Below, piece by piece: positions 25,561 to 34,535 of a stretch of 64,000 nt of DNA (within the stretch, counting starts at the first letter, position 1; every line of letters starts with the position of its first letter). Made by a program: the position numbers and the translations under genes. The notes below the pieces were generated by a model, which had not been told where the DNA came from, did not search any database, and was given only the letters and a program-made list of their open reading frames with translations. Origin of the DNA: Bacteroidales bacterium (GTDB lineage: Bacteria > Bacteroidota > Bacteroidia > Bacteroidales > UBA932); assembly GCA_017428945.1 (NCBI GenBank), contig JAFRPW010000025.1, forward strand, positions 1-64,000. The letters run 5' to 3'.

Positions 25561-26721
25561 ATGAAACGCATCATTATCCTCATAGCCGCAGTTGCATTTG
25601 CAGCAGTCTCCTGCTCCAAGAACGAGTCCGCAGGTACTGCCGGAAGCCAGGCCATTGCCTTCCAGGCTCAGGCAGGCGTGAGCACCAAGGCTCCCGCCAT
25701 CACCGGCACTACATTCCCTGTTACGGAGACCTTCTCCGTATACGCCTGGACCGCCGCCACCCTCACGGAGTACTTCATGAACAACGTCACCGTAGCCTTT
25801 GACAACGGCGGCACCGCAGACGACACCTCGGACGACACCTGGAAGCCTCAGGGAGAGACCTTCTACTGGCCCAAGGATGCAACCGTAGACTTCATCGCCT
25901 ACTACCCCACCGGCATTGAAGGCATTACCGTAAAGGAAAACGAGATAAAGTTTGAAGGCGTCGATGTCAAGACCCTCCAGAAAGACATCATGTATTCGGA
26001 TAAAGCCGTGGGCTTCTCCAACAACGTAGACCTGGTATCCGATGCAGTGAGCGCATACAACGGCGTTCCCATCATCTTCAGGCACGCAATCTCCAAGGTC
26101 AAGATTCTTGCAGAGCTTACCTATAATTATAAAAAGGAAGAGGATGGCACAGAGACCGAATGGACTGTCAAAGTGAACAGCGCCTCCCTCTCCGGCCTCT
26201 ACACCAAGGGCAACTGCACCATGACCCTTGCCGATGCCTCCAACCCCGGAATCATTGGCTGGAACAAGCCCGACGGCGGCGTCTGGGAAGTTACCGGCGC
26301 TACCAGCTCCGTTACCGGACTCAGCAACACAACCGTTGTTCCCGGAAAGGAGTATACCGCAATTGAAGAGCTCTTTGTAATGCCGCAAGCCCTCAGCGCA
26401 GGCGTACAGAAGATTACCCTCAACCTCACCATTACCACCAAACGTAACGGCGTGGATTTCCTGAGCGAGACCTTCGAAAAGAGCGCAGACATCTACATCG
26501 CATCCCTGGATGCATGGGAGATCAACCACAGCTATACTTACAAGATCATGCTCAGCCCCACTTCCAGCAATGGTAACGGCGGCAACCCCTACGCCGATCC
26601 CAACGACCCTTCATCGTCCGTGGATCCCAGCAATCCGGACCTTTCCGACGCCATCATCACCTTCGACCCCGCTGTTGACGGCTGGGAGGGCATAGATGTT
26701 GTAGCCACAATTAATTTATAA
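25561..26721 (+). CDS. Fimbrillin-family pilus lipoprotein 7
   Basis: 386 residues from 25561 (MKRIIILIAAVAFAAVSC); the Met five codons upstream is less likely because it lies inside the 17-nt gap. Processing-site-like VSTKAPAI, then FYWPKDATVDFIAYYPTG, GVPIIFRHAISKVKIL and ITFDPAVDGWEGIDVVATINL. A PYADPNDPSSSVDPSNPDLS linker, rich in Pro, Asp and Ser, sits before the last strand. Mfa_like_1 type, last of the seven closely related subunits. Confidence 0.87.
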   Translation: MKRIIILIAAVAFAAVSCSKNESAGTAGSQAIAFQAQAGVSTKAPAITGTTFPVTETFSVYAWTAATLTEYFMNNVTVAFDNGGTADDTSDDTWKPQGETFYWPKDATVDFIAYYPTGIEGITVKENEIKFEGVDVKTLQKDIMYSDKAVGFSNNVDLVSDAVSAYNGVPIIFRHAISKVKILAELTYNYKKEEDGTETEWTVKVNSASLSGLYTKGNCTMTLADASNPGIIGWNKPDGGVWEVTGATSSVTGLSNTTVVPGKEYTAIEELFVMPQALSAGVQKITLNLTITTKRNGVDFLSETFEKSADIYIASLDAWEINHSYTYKIMLSPTSSNGNGGNPYADPNDPSSSVDPSNPDLSDAIITFDPAVDGWEGIDVVATINL

Positions 26722-26728
26722 TATATTG

Positions 26729-26760
26729 CTCCGGCGGGGGTGATACCCTTCCGGAGTGCC
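26729..26760 (+). promoter_or_regulatory. Intercistronic stem-loop E5
   Basis: Perfect outer stem CTCCGG/CCGGAG (26729-26734 with 26751-26756), inner GGG-TGATA-CCC, then TGCCAAATATG, where ATG starts the next gene. The 3' tail is nearly the same as in the stem-loop at 2046-2082. Confidence 0.7.
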
Positions 26761-26764
26761 AAAT

Positions 26765-28303
26765 ATGAAAAATACAGCTTCATACCTTATTATAATGGCT
26801 GGCGTTGTCCTGAGCCTTGCCTCATGCCGTGACAAGCACGAGGAATGGATTGGCGACAGCATCAGTTTTGAGACCAGCATCGGAACAAAGGCCTTCCTCA
26901 ACTCTACGGCAGACCTGAATACCACCGGGTCTAAAATACAGGTGTATGATATCCTGAACAACTTCACCGGGACTATAAACGGTAACGAATATAACAACCA
27001 GACTGCCTTATATTTTTCAGAGGAGCTAGCTTATAATGGTGCAGAATGGGAGTTCCAGGACCTTACCTACCGCTGGACCCGCACCGGGATTCACAACTTC
27101 TTCGGGTGGCTGGTTTACGATGCCAAGTCCTCGATGTATTCATCCGACAAAGTGAATCCCTCGTTTTCAAATTACGTCCTTACCATTCCGTCAAAGACCA
27201 TCACAGCTTCCTCTGACCAGTTTGATTTCCTGTATTCCAGAAATGAAGTTGTGAGGGATGCCGCTGCAAAGAACTATGCCACCGTACCACTGAACATGGC
27301 GCATCTCTTCTCTGCAGTTGCCATCACCGTCGAGAATAAGTCCAACGACCCAGTCAGGCTCAATTCCATCTCATTGCCCAATCTCCCGGTCATGAACGGC
27401 AGCGCTACCATAGACTTCACACCTGACGGCCGTACAGCCCCTGTGGTAACATACACCGCACCCACAACGGGAGCAACCAAATTCTTCACCAACCCTATTC
27501 CCGCCGGCGGAAAGGCGCTCGACTCAAAAAACGGCACCAACAAGAAGGTCAACGCGTTCACCGGTGAATATGTTGCAAGCAGTGAGCCAAATGACTTCAG
27601 GATTCTCTGGCCTCTTGGTAGCACTATCCTTTCCCCCACCACGGATAATACACACGCCGGCTCCGGAGACAAATGGAACGACTCCGTCAACGACCCGGCC
27701 GACTCCCTCATAAGGCTTTCATACCAGTTCACCGTCACCCCCGAAGGCGGCGGAGACCCCATTACAATAGTGCGTGACGATATAGGCGTAAAGTTCCCCA
27801 ACACCGTGGATTTCGCCCCAGGCAAGAAGACCGCCATAAACATAACCTTGAACGACAAGGTTGTGGACCTGACCTTCATTGTGCAGGAGTGGGACGTTCA
27901 CGAGATGCCAATCGATTTCTCCACTCAGTCGGCCACCGTAACCTCACCTTGGAGTTTCATCCCGGGAACTTATGACTCAAATGTTGGCAAGAATTATTAC
28001 ATAGACGGAGCAAAACCCATACAGGGTACGTTCTCCATAACCAACCCCGTAGGTGCCAACATCTACGTCCAGCCAATTGGAGACGCCAGCTATTTTGACG
28101 TGAGTATTGATCACGACACTGTAGATCCTACTGTAGATCTTGGGCAGATTACCGTGACCGTGACTCCCAAGACATCGATGAACCCCACTACGGCCAAGCA
28201 CCTGCAACTCAGTTTCACCCTTGTGAATGGCCTGCAGGAGATTAATATCGACAGCGAAGTTCGCTTCATATCGGAAGGGTATAATATCATATGGTCTAAT
28301 TAA
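26765..28303 (+). CDS. Divergent fimbrillin-like lipoprotein
   Basis: 512 residues from the ATG at 26765; a GTG three codons upstream lies in the stem-loop tail. Signal NTASYLIIMAGVVLSLASC. IGTKAFL resembles the processing site, followed by LTYRWTRTGIHNFFGWLVYD in place of the YWPK block and PLNMAHLFSAVAITVEN in place of GVPxxFxH. It lacks the FDPAV end: IVQEWDV comes at ~residue 385 and an extra ~120-residue beta domain follows. Probably a specialised subunit near the tip or an adaptor (inference). Confidence 0.75.
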   Translation: MKNTASYLIIMAGVVLSLASCRDKHEEWIGDSISFETSIGTKAFLNSTADLNTTGSKIQVYDILNNFTGTINGNEYNNQTALYFSEELAYNGAEWEFQDLTYRWTRTGIHNFFGWLVYDAKSSMYSSDKVNPSFSNYVLTIPSKTITASSDQFDFLYSRNEVVRDAAAKNYATVPLNMAHLFSAVAITVENKSNDPVRLNSISLPNLPVMNGSATIDFTPDGRTAPVVTYTAPTTGATKFFTNPIPAGGKALDSKNGTNKKVNAFTGEYVASSEPNDFRILWPLGSTILSPTTDNTHAGSGDKWNDSVNDPADSLIRLSYQFTVTPEGGGDPITIVRDDIGVKFPNTVDFAPGKKTAINITLNDKVVDLTFIVQEWDVHEMPIDFSTQSATVTSPWSFIPGTYDSNVGKNYYIDGAKPIQGTFSITNPVGANIYVQPIGDASYFDVSIDHDTVDPTVDLGQITVTVTPKTSMNPTTAKHLQLSFTLVNGLQEINIDSEVRFISEGYNIIWSN

Positions 28304-28315
28304 AGCGATATGCAC

Positions 28316-30847
28316 ATGAAAAGAATCATACCGTTTGCGGCCTTAATGCTCATGATTGCAGTGCCGTCCTGCCAGGACGAGTTCTTCCCCGGTGAAGACA
28401 TCCGTCAGGACAAGTATGCACTCAGGTTTGTGTGCGATGATATAAAGACCAAGTCAGAAATCAGCGAGGGCCTCCCTCAGGAGCGTATCCTCAACTCCAT
28501 AGACGTATATTTCTATCGTGACGGAGCAACGTCCTCTGATGCCGTATTTCATAAGCGACTTAACCTTAATGAGGTCTATACCAGATACAATACAAACATC
28601 GACTTCCTTGCATCTGAAGTATCCAGCCTTTTCCTGTCATCCGCAGACTGCGAAGTGTTCGCAATTGCCAATGTAGAAGAAAACCTGCTTCCTGGAAACA
28701 CATCCGTGTCCCTGGCAGGTTCTTCCATGCCGGAGCTTAAGGCTATCGCTGTGTCCAGCACCTTCGGGGCGGCCGAAGACGCAAATCACATCCCGGAGTC
28801 TTTTGTAATGACCGGGTATAACAAAATTAAACTCATAAGCCGCTCCAAGACCACCGTCGCCTCCGGCACCGTTCCGCTATACAGGCTTGCAGCCAAACTG
28901 GAACTGCTCATCCACGTCAAAGACTCCATCCACCTTGCCACCACATACAAGGAAGATGATAAAGAGTATCCCGCCAGGGAAGTATGGTATCCTATGATAG
29001 AAAGACAGGGTTCCACAGCCCAGGTGGAGGCCTACTTTGAGAATGGCTACAATGAAGCCAGGCTTGGTGTCCAGTCCGACCCCGCCACCTTCATGGTCAA
29101 CAGCAACACGGCCGAACAAGGCAAGTTCTTCACATATTCCAGGAACAAGATGCCTTACGACGCCCAGACCACCGTTACCATTACGGAGCCCAAGCGCTGG
29201 ACTTATTCAGACTACCAGAACCACCTCTGCGGCCTGGATCAGGTGGGCCTGAACATAGAGGGACAAACCGTGAATACCGAATACATGTACTCGGATCCGG
29301 CATACACCTATCCCGAAACCTGGACCCGCGGTGTGAAGAAGGAGCCCTACTACAAGCTCTGTCTCCCATGGCGAAGGGAGGGCATCCTGCTGGTTTATAA
29401 GAACGGTTTGCAGAATGCTCCGGAAGTCTTACAGAATTATAATACCGCTCAAAAGCAGTACTATTACAAGATTGTATTCCCGGTTGACGCCCTGGAATCC
29501 AATAATTTCTACCGCTTCAAGATGAACGTGGCCATCCTTGGCAGTGAAACCGACGATGCAAAAGTGGTAATGACGCCCACCTATTCTGTTGCCGGCTGGC
29601 AGAACAAGGCAGAAATCCTCGAAGAGGCAGAGGTTGGAAATTCCCGCTTCCTGAGCGTCGCTCAAAGCGCGTACACTCTTTATAACGAGGGTAACCTTTC
29701 TATTCCTATCGTTTCTTCTGATGACTGCGTTATTGTAGATGCTTATTGGTATAAACCCTATTATGGAACGAAAACCGCCGGGCAGAATGACGGTGCGGGT
29801 AATAGAATTTCCGATGGTAACGATACCGATTATAACGGTTTTTCAAAAATAACCGGGGGAAAAACAAACGGAAAAATATACGATTCTAACGGAAATAAAC
29901 AATCTGGCAACGATAATTGGACATTTAACATCGTAGACAATAAGAGTATTGTATTCCAGCATGCTCTGAACAATGTCCAAGGTCAAACTATGGATGTTAC
30001 CCCATATTATATTACGTTCACCATTGAGCATTTTGACTTTCAATTCCCGAAAACGATTACCATTATCCAGTATCCCGCAATTTATATCAGCCAGATTGAA
30101 GGTGGAAACGTCTTTATTGACGGTTATTTCGGCAACGTAGGTGGGGGTTATAGTAATAATTACGCAAACCACAATTACGGCAACAGTTATATAATGACGC
30201 CCTATAGGACTGTTACAAGAGAAACACCTTCTTCTGGGACCACTCTTACTCGAGTAAGCGTTTCAGCATTTAATAGTTCAAGTAATTCATTTACTTCCCA
30301 TTTGGGCACTGTTGGATATGTCATAAGCGATCCCAGGGTTAGTTCAGGCTGGAGTTCCACTGATCTTATTAATTATGGCTTTCTCGATGGTGAACCCGTA
30401 AATGGACGGAATAATGTCACTGCTACATCATGGGGGGATAAAGCAGCAAAGATTCTTGTAGGAACTGCTGAGCCTCAAATTATTTCTCCGTCCTTTTTTA
30501 TCGGTTCATATTGGGCATCCATGTACATTGACGACCCCTTGACATTTGATAACGCGAAGAAGCGTTGCGCTACTTACCAGGAGGCGGGATATCCTGCAGG
30601 GCGTTGGCGTCTCCCGACAGAAGCCGAGGTGAATTATGTCCAGCAGCTTCAGACTAATGGGCACATCGCTTCATTGTTTAATACCAGCTATCATTATTGG
30701 ACATCCAGCGGATATGGATATAGAGCAAGTGACTCGAATTATACGGATTCTCGTACTGATCCTGGCGTGCGGTGTGTTTATGATGTATGGTATTGGGGTG
30801 AAACACCTGAATCTGCCAAAGTCTATCATCCCAACCCCACAGAATAG
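28316..30847 (+). CDS. Large fimbrial tip/adhesin lipoprotein with lectin-like C-terminus
   Basis: About 843 residues. Start chosen at the second Met (MKRIIPFAALMLMIAVPSC); 28310 is also possible. The N-terminal half is fimbrillin-like (LNSIDVYFYRDG, VPLYRLAAKLELLIHV, YYYKIVFPVDALESNNFYRFKMNV, VAGWQNK). The C-terminal ~100 residues contain WRLPTEAEVNYVQQLQ and VRCVYD, the signature of FISUMP/DUF1566-like domains with a C-type-lectin fold. Bases ~29690-30800 are visibly more AT-rich than the first half, suggesting an exchanged or fast-changing adhesive region. The gene is 12 nt after the divergent fimbrillin. Confidence 0.78.
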   Translation: MKRIIPFAALMLMIAVPSCQDEFFPGEDIRQDKYALRFVCDDIKTKSEISEGLPQERILNSIDVYFYRDGATSSDAVFHKRLNLNEVYTRYNTNIDFLASEVSSLFLSSADCEVFAIANVEENLLPGNTSVSLAGSSMPELKAIAVSSTFGAAEDANHIPESFVMTGYNKIKLISRSKTTVASGTVPLYRLAAKLELLIHVKDSIHLATTYKEDDKEYPAREVWYPMIERQGSTAQVEAYFENGYNEARLGVQSDPATFMVNSNTAEQGKFFTYSRNKMPYDAQTTVTITEPKRWTYSDYQNHLCGLDQVGLNIEGQTVNTEYMYSDPAYTYPETWTRGVKKEPYYKLCLPWRREGILLVYKNGLQNAPEVLQNYNTAQKQYYYKIVFPVDALESNNFYRFKMNVAILGSETDDAKVVMTPTYSVAGWQNKAEILEEAEVGNSRFLSVAQSAYTLYNEGNLSIPIVSSDDCVIVDAYWYKPYYGTKTAGQNDGAGNRISDGNDTDYNGFSKITGGKTNGKIYDSNGNKQSGNDNWTFNIVDNKSIVFQHALNNVQGQTMDVTPYYITFTIEHFDFQFPKTITIIQYPAIYISQIEGGNVFIDGYFGNVGGGYSNNYANHNYGNSYIMTPYRTVTRETPSSGTTLTRVSVSAFNSSSNSFTSHLGTVGYVISDPRVSSGWSSTDLINYGFLDGEPVNGRNNVTATSWGDKAAKILVGTAEPQIISPSFFIGSYWASMYIDDPLTFDNAKKRCATYQEAGYPAGRWRLPTEAEVNYVQQLQTNGHIASLFNTSYHYWTSSGYGYRASDSNYTDSRTDPGVRCVYDVWYWGETPESAKVYHPNPTE

Positions 30848-30877
30848 TCTGGTAAAAGGCTAAAACAGTCAAACCCA

Positions 30878-30898
30878 ATTATAAAACAGGTTTATAAT
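30878..30898 (+). promoter_or_regulatory. Inverted repeat over a start codon
   Basis: ATTATAAA (30878-30885), spacer ACAGG, TTTATAAT (30891-30898): a perfect 8-bp inverted repeat whose right arm includes the first two bases of the ATG at 30897. In mRNA it would form a weak hairpin masking the start. Confidence 0.5.
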
Positions 30899-33800
30899 GA
30901 AGAAGAGATTAATAAGCATCCTGACACTTCTTGCCACACTCTGTGCGGCCGTGCCCTCATGCACCAGAGTGCCTGAACTTGAGCCCATAGTCTCTTCTGA
31001 GACGGACGACGATGCTCCTGCCGGCAAGGTTAAAGTCCGTTTCTCCGTAGGTATTACGGAGTTGGAGGCATCGCTTACCACTAAGGCCGACACACGCGGC
31101 GAGACCCCCAATCTCCAGTCTATGCATGTTGCCGTTTTCGGCGGCTCCGGTTATCTGAAACAGTATGAGAAGGCAACCTTGGTTACTACTCCTACCGACA
31201 ATGACCAAATAAGGACATACGAAGTTGAACTCTGGCTCACCAACAGCAGCATCAAGGTCCACTTCATTGGAAACGGGCCTTCAAACCTCCGTTTCGACTA
31301 CGAGACCAATTGCATTCCAGAGCTTTACAGTTCCTTGGAAAATGAGCATTCCGACGCCTACTGGCAGCGTATCACAATTCCAAGAGGCATCAGGGCAAAG
31401 ACTGCAACATCATCCGGTACCGGGCCCAATGGAACACCGGTTGCGATTGGCGATTATATAGATCAATATGGTAACAAGATTACCGGCTCCACAGGTTATG
31501 TCGTTGCAGATGAAACCGTTGAAGCCATGAGCAACATCAAGCTCATACGTAACTTCGCACAGATTTCCGTAGAGGCTGCAGACGCTTCCACCTCAAACTT
31601 TGATTTAATATCATATACCATTGTAAACGAGCCGCTTCAAGGAACCATTGCTCCTTACACAGATACCTGGCTGGACTATTTGTCCTACGTAGATGATGGC
31701 GGAACCAATGCCTACGAAGATTTGCTGGCAGCCTATAAGGGTTCTGAATACGTGAACACAACGTATGACGCCTCATACCCTGCTGCGTCTGCTTTTACTT
31801 CTACCCCACTTGGCACCGGAGTAATACCGGAAGGCAGTGTTGGCTATATCTATGAACGTCCCGCCCCAAGGGAGAACCCCACTTACCTGATTGTCTATGG
31901 ACAGTATAAAAAAGAAGGAGACCCGAATTACAACAACTACTGCTACTACAAGATAGACCTTATGGAAAAGGGCGTATATCTTACCCTGTTCCGTAATTTC
32001 AAGTATAAGATTACCATCAAACACGTTGCCAAGTTTGGTAAGACAACACCCAAGTCTGCAGCAGAAGGAGCCGGAAGTGGCGATGTGTCGGCCGACGCCG
32101 AGGCCGCCAGCCTCACGGATATTTCCGATGGAGAATGTCAGCTCTATGTAACGGAGATGCAGCCTATACTGGTGGAAGAGTATAAGGACTTCAGCTATGC
32201 TGCCCTTATGTACAAGTTTGTATATAAGGTAAACGGCAACGAGGGGGATGCCGGAGATGCGGCAGTAGACAATAACTATACTGCCCAGGATCAGCAAAAC
32301 ACCATAACCGTAGAAGGTGTTTCCCATGACAATACCGGCAAATATGGCGGTGCCGGGAAGCAGCTCACCATGAACTTTTTCAGGGTAACCGACTCCGGTC
32401 ATATCATACCTTTTGACGCTGAAGAAGAAGGCGAAGGCGACATTATAAGCTCTTTCAAGCTTGACCCTCTCCCTCAGCCTGCCGCTACCAATTATTACCG
32501 GACAATCTTCTTTACCACAAAGGCGCCATCCGGTTCCACCAAAACAGAAAAGTTCAGAATCAAGGCCACTTATGTTACCGGGCAAGGAACAGAATCTGAA
32601 AAGACTCATACCCTGTACAGAGATGTTCTCTTCACGCTTTTGAAGACGCAACAGCTTTCCGTAAAGTGCATACCGGAAGAGATTGAAGAAGGGGCTTCCA
32701 AGGATATGACTGTGCGCATAACCATACCTTCCGGTCTTCCCAAGGCCATGTTCCCCCTGCAATTCCCCATAGAGATTGCAAACAACAGCCTTGGTCCGGA
32801 CTATGACCACACAGACCAGACTCTGCCCGTTACCTATGGCCAGACATATCAGTATACCGAAGATGAAGGCAACAAGGTTCGTGGCGATAATAATGGATAC
32901 TACTTTATTCGTTCATTGGATTACGATGAGTACAGCGGGCTTGCATCATCCGACGGTTTAGTGAGTTTTGACAGCTATTTCGAGACCACCAAAGCCATAA
33001 GTGAGAGTGATATTTATGTGGGCTGCCTGCCACCCACCGGTAAAACCGTATCCTATTTCGAACCCAACAAAACAAGTTTCGGCAACTACATCAAGCGCCA
33101 GTTTACCTGGGATACCAACTACAACGATGAGCACTTCTGGGAAGCCAATACCGACAAGACGCTCACGTTCCACTTGGATAATGACGATATCCCTCAGGAC
33201 GTTTACGTACGCCTGTCATCCAACCTCACTCCTGCCCAAGGCAGCTCCAACCTGGCAAATACGGCAACGGAAAACCTTTATAAGATTAGCAACGTGGTGA
33301 ATGGCAACGAAGTTACCATCAAGGTCCATGTGACCGATGCTGCCGGACTTCCTGCAAACGTGGAACTCTCCGCTAGACATTACGACACCAACACCCAGTG
33401 CACCGGCACTACGGGAAGGTGGAAAGAAGTCACCGTCGTGAACACCACCACCAATACGCAGACCAGGACTCAGAACAGGAGTTTCGCCCGTGCAGATTTT
33501 GCCAGCAACTGGACAGTCACAAAGACCGACATCACTCTGGCCCTGAGTAACTGTGTAAGGACTAACAATTATATATCACTTGGATCTGACAATGCAACCG
33601 ATTATACTGCAGGAACTATAACGGTGACAGGCCTTCCCACTATGGCCTCTACCACTACTGAGGGCAATGTCACCACAGAAGTAACCAATCCTTGGATAAG
33701 TAAGATGGTGTTTACTTATACCGAAAACAATTATTCCGGTGGAGATAATCCTTCTGTTAGCGGCGGTTCAGTTAGCAATAGCAGTTATTCCAAAAACAAC

Positions 33801-34016
33801 ACGACTGGAACATGGACAGGCTCTGCAGTTGATGGGCTGACCTTTACTATGCCTTATGCAACATCTGAACGAAGAGGCGGTATTTTTGGGATTGGGGCCA
33901 GAACATACTACTATGGTAAAAGGATTACTAAAATAGATGTGACCTATTCGTGGAACGTCATAACCACTACAAGCACCACCACCACTGAGCCCCAGTGGGT
34001 AACCTCAGATGACTAA
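30897..34016 (+). CDS. Giant fimbrial-operon surface lipoprotein
   Basis: 1039 residues with signal MKKRLISILTLLATLCAAVPSC. The N-terminal ~400 residues are fimbrillin/DUF4906-like (VKVRFSVGITE, TTKADTRGE with a TKA site, MSNIKLIRNFAQISVEA, LTLFRNFKYKITIKHVAK). The remainder is a string of beta-rich modules and ends in a Ser/Thr/Asn-rich stretch (GGSVSNSSYSKNNTTGTWTG, ITTTSTTTTEP). No transmembrane helix or catalytic motif. As the last gene of the operon and the largest, it fits a tip adhesin or long surface stalk (inference). A terminator follows 15 nt after the stop. Confidence 0.75.
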   Translation: MKKRLISILTLLATLCAAVPSCTRVPELEPIVSSETDDDAPAGKVKVRFSVGITELEASLTTKADTRGETPNLQSMHVAVFGGSGYLKQYEKATLVTTPTDNDQIRTYEVELWLTNSSIKVHFIGNGPSNLRFDYETNCIPELYSSLENEHSDAYWQRITIPRGIRAKTATSSGTGPNGTPVAIGDYIDQYGNKITGSTGYVVADETVEAMSNIKLIRNFAQISVEAADASTSNFDLISYTIVNEPLQGTIAPYTDTWLDYLSYVDDGGTNAYEDLLAAYKGSEYVNTTYDASYPAASAFTSTPLGTGVIPEGSVGYIYERPAPRENPTYLIVYGQYKKEGDPNYNNYCYYKIDLMEKGVYLTLFRNFKYKITIKHVAKFGKTTPKSAAEGAGSGDVSADAEAASLTDISDGECQLYVTEMQPILVEEYKDFSYAALMYKFVYKVNGNEGDAGDAAVDNNYTAQDQQNTITVEGVSHDNTGKYGGAGKQLTMNFFRVTDSGHIIPFDAEEEGEGDIISSFKLDPLPQPAATNYYRTIFFTTKAPSGSTKTEKFRIKATYVTGQGTESEKTHTLYRDVLFTLLKTQQLSVKCIPEEIEEGASKDMTVRITIPSGLPKAMFPLQFPIEIANNSLGPDYDHTDQTLPVTYGQTYQYTEDEGNKVRGDNNGYYFIRSLDYDEYSGLASSDGLVSFDSYFETTKAISESDIYVGCLPPTGKTVSYFEPNKTSFGNYIKRQFTWDTNYNDEHFWEANTDKTLTFHLDNDDIPQDVYVRLSSNLTPAQGSSNLANTATENLYKISNVVNGNEVTIKVHVTDAAGLPANVELSARHYDTNTQCTGTTGRWKEVTVVNTTTNTQTRTQNRSFARADFASNWTVTKTDITLALSNCVRTNNYISLGSDNATDYTAGTITVTGLPTMASTTTEGNVTTEVTNPWISKMVFTYTENNYSGGDNPSVSGGSVSNSSYSKNNTTGTWTGSAVDGLTFTMPYATSERRGGIFGIGARTYYYGKRITKIDVTYSWNVITTTSTTTTEPQWVTSDD

Positions 34017-34031
34017 CGCTTACAACATCAC

Positions 34032-34066
34032 AAAAAGGTTCGGCCACAATGCCGAACCTTTTTCTT
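34032..34066 (+). terminator. Intrinsic terminator of the fimbrial operon
   Basis: A 13-bp perfect stem AAAAAGGTTCGGC/GCCGAACCTTTTT with loop CACAAT, continuing in a T-rich tract. It closes the 15219-34016 operon. Confidence 0.93.
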
Positions 34067-34079
34067 TTAGCAATTAGAG

Positions 34080-34128
34080 ATTCCCGGGACAAGCCCGGGA
34101 ATGACGAAAGAGGGGCCGGGAATGACAT
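34080..34128. repeat. Palindromic intergenic repeat (REP-like)
   Basis: ATTCCCGGG-ACAAG-CCCGGGAAT is a perfect 9-bp inverted repeat, followed by GACGAAAGAGG and a second half-copy GGCCGGGAATGAC. Similar CCCGGGAATGAC palindromes occur as dispersed repeats in many bacterial genomes (general knowledge). This is the only copy I see in the window. Confidence 0.6.
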
Positions 34129-34130
34129 TA

Positions 34131-34162
34131 ATTGCTATTTTGAAAAACAGTATATATCTTTG
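34131..34162 (+). promoter_or_regulatory. Promoter of the antitoxin gene
   Basis: ATTG (34131-34134), 20-nt spacer, TATCTTTG (34155-34162), 14 nt before the ATG. The surrounding TATATATC/GTATATATA repeats could be an autoregulatory operator. Confidence 0.65.
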
Positions 34163-34176
34163 CAAAAAGTATATAT

Positions 34177-34443
34177 ATGGAGACGGGATCCGCCATATCA
34201 CACAGAAAACTGATTGACATCAGTTCGGAATCATTCAAGGTCTTGTCCAATGACGCATACAGGCAGAGTGTCTCGCTGAAAAAGTATATTGAGAACATGC
34301 TGGAGTCACGGGCAAGGGAAATAGAGGCCAGGAATCTCAATGTGAGTCCGTCTATTATGCGTCTCATTGGATCGGCCCTGCCGGCAAATGGGAGAATAGA
34401 GGATATTGACGATGACCGGTTGCAATACTTACTCTCAAAATGA
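34177..34443 (+). CDS. Ribbon-helix-helix antitoxin-like protein
   Basis: 88 residues. The segment KLIDISSESFKVLSNDAYRQ..SLKKYIENMLE follows the Bacteroidales RHH antitoxin pattern: a short N-terminal strand that would contact DNA, then two helices. The C-terminal acidic tail (IEDIDDDRLQYLLSK) would bind the toxin. Its stop overlaps the start of a 31-codon reading frame that looks like a deleted PIN toxin. Likely a DNA-binding autoregulator whose toxin is gone; the antitoxin class is inferred from pattern only. Confidence 0.65.
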   Translation: METGSAISHRKLIDISSESFKVLSNDAYRQSVSLKKYIENMLESRAREIEARNLNVSPSIMRLIGSALPANGRIEDIDDDRLQYLLSK

Positions 34444-34535
34444 AAGTCTTCCTGGAAGTTCTTCCCATGGATAACAACATCAAAGGACTCAACGCCCAAA
34501 CCCCGGCAGAATTCCTATCCTCCTTTAAGGTCTAA
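34440..34535 (+). pseudogene. Internally deleted PIN-domain toxin remnant
   Basis: An ATGA overlap with the antitoxin stop starts a 31-residue frame: MKVFLEVLP, then NNIKGLNAQTPAEFLSSFKV. The first nine residues resemble the start of VapC/PIN toxins (MKVFLDTN...) and the last twenty resemble their C-terminal strand and helix (NIKDF...TPEEFL). The whole catalytic middle is missing, consistent with an in-frame deletion. Its end overlaps the convergent gene at 34532. Confidence 0.5.

Noticed and set aside
31773-32810. 345-codon minus-strand open frame inside the giant surface protein gene
   Set aside because: Shadow frame with no signal, domain or promoter; plus-strand frame is continuous.
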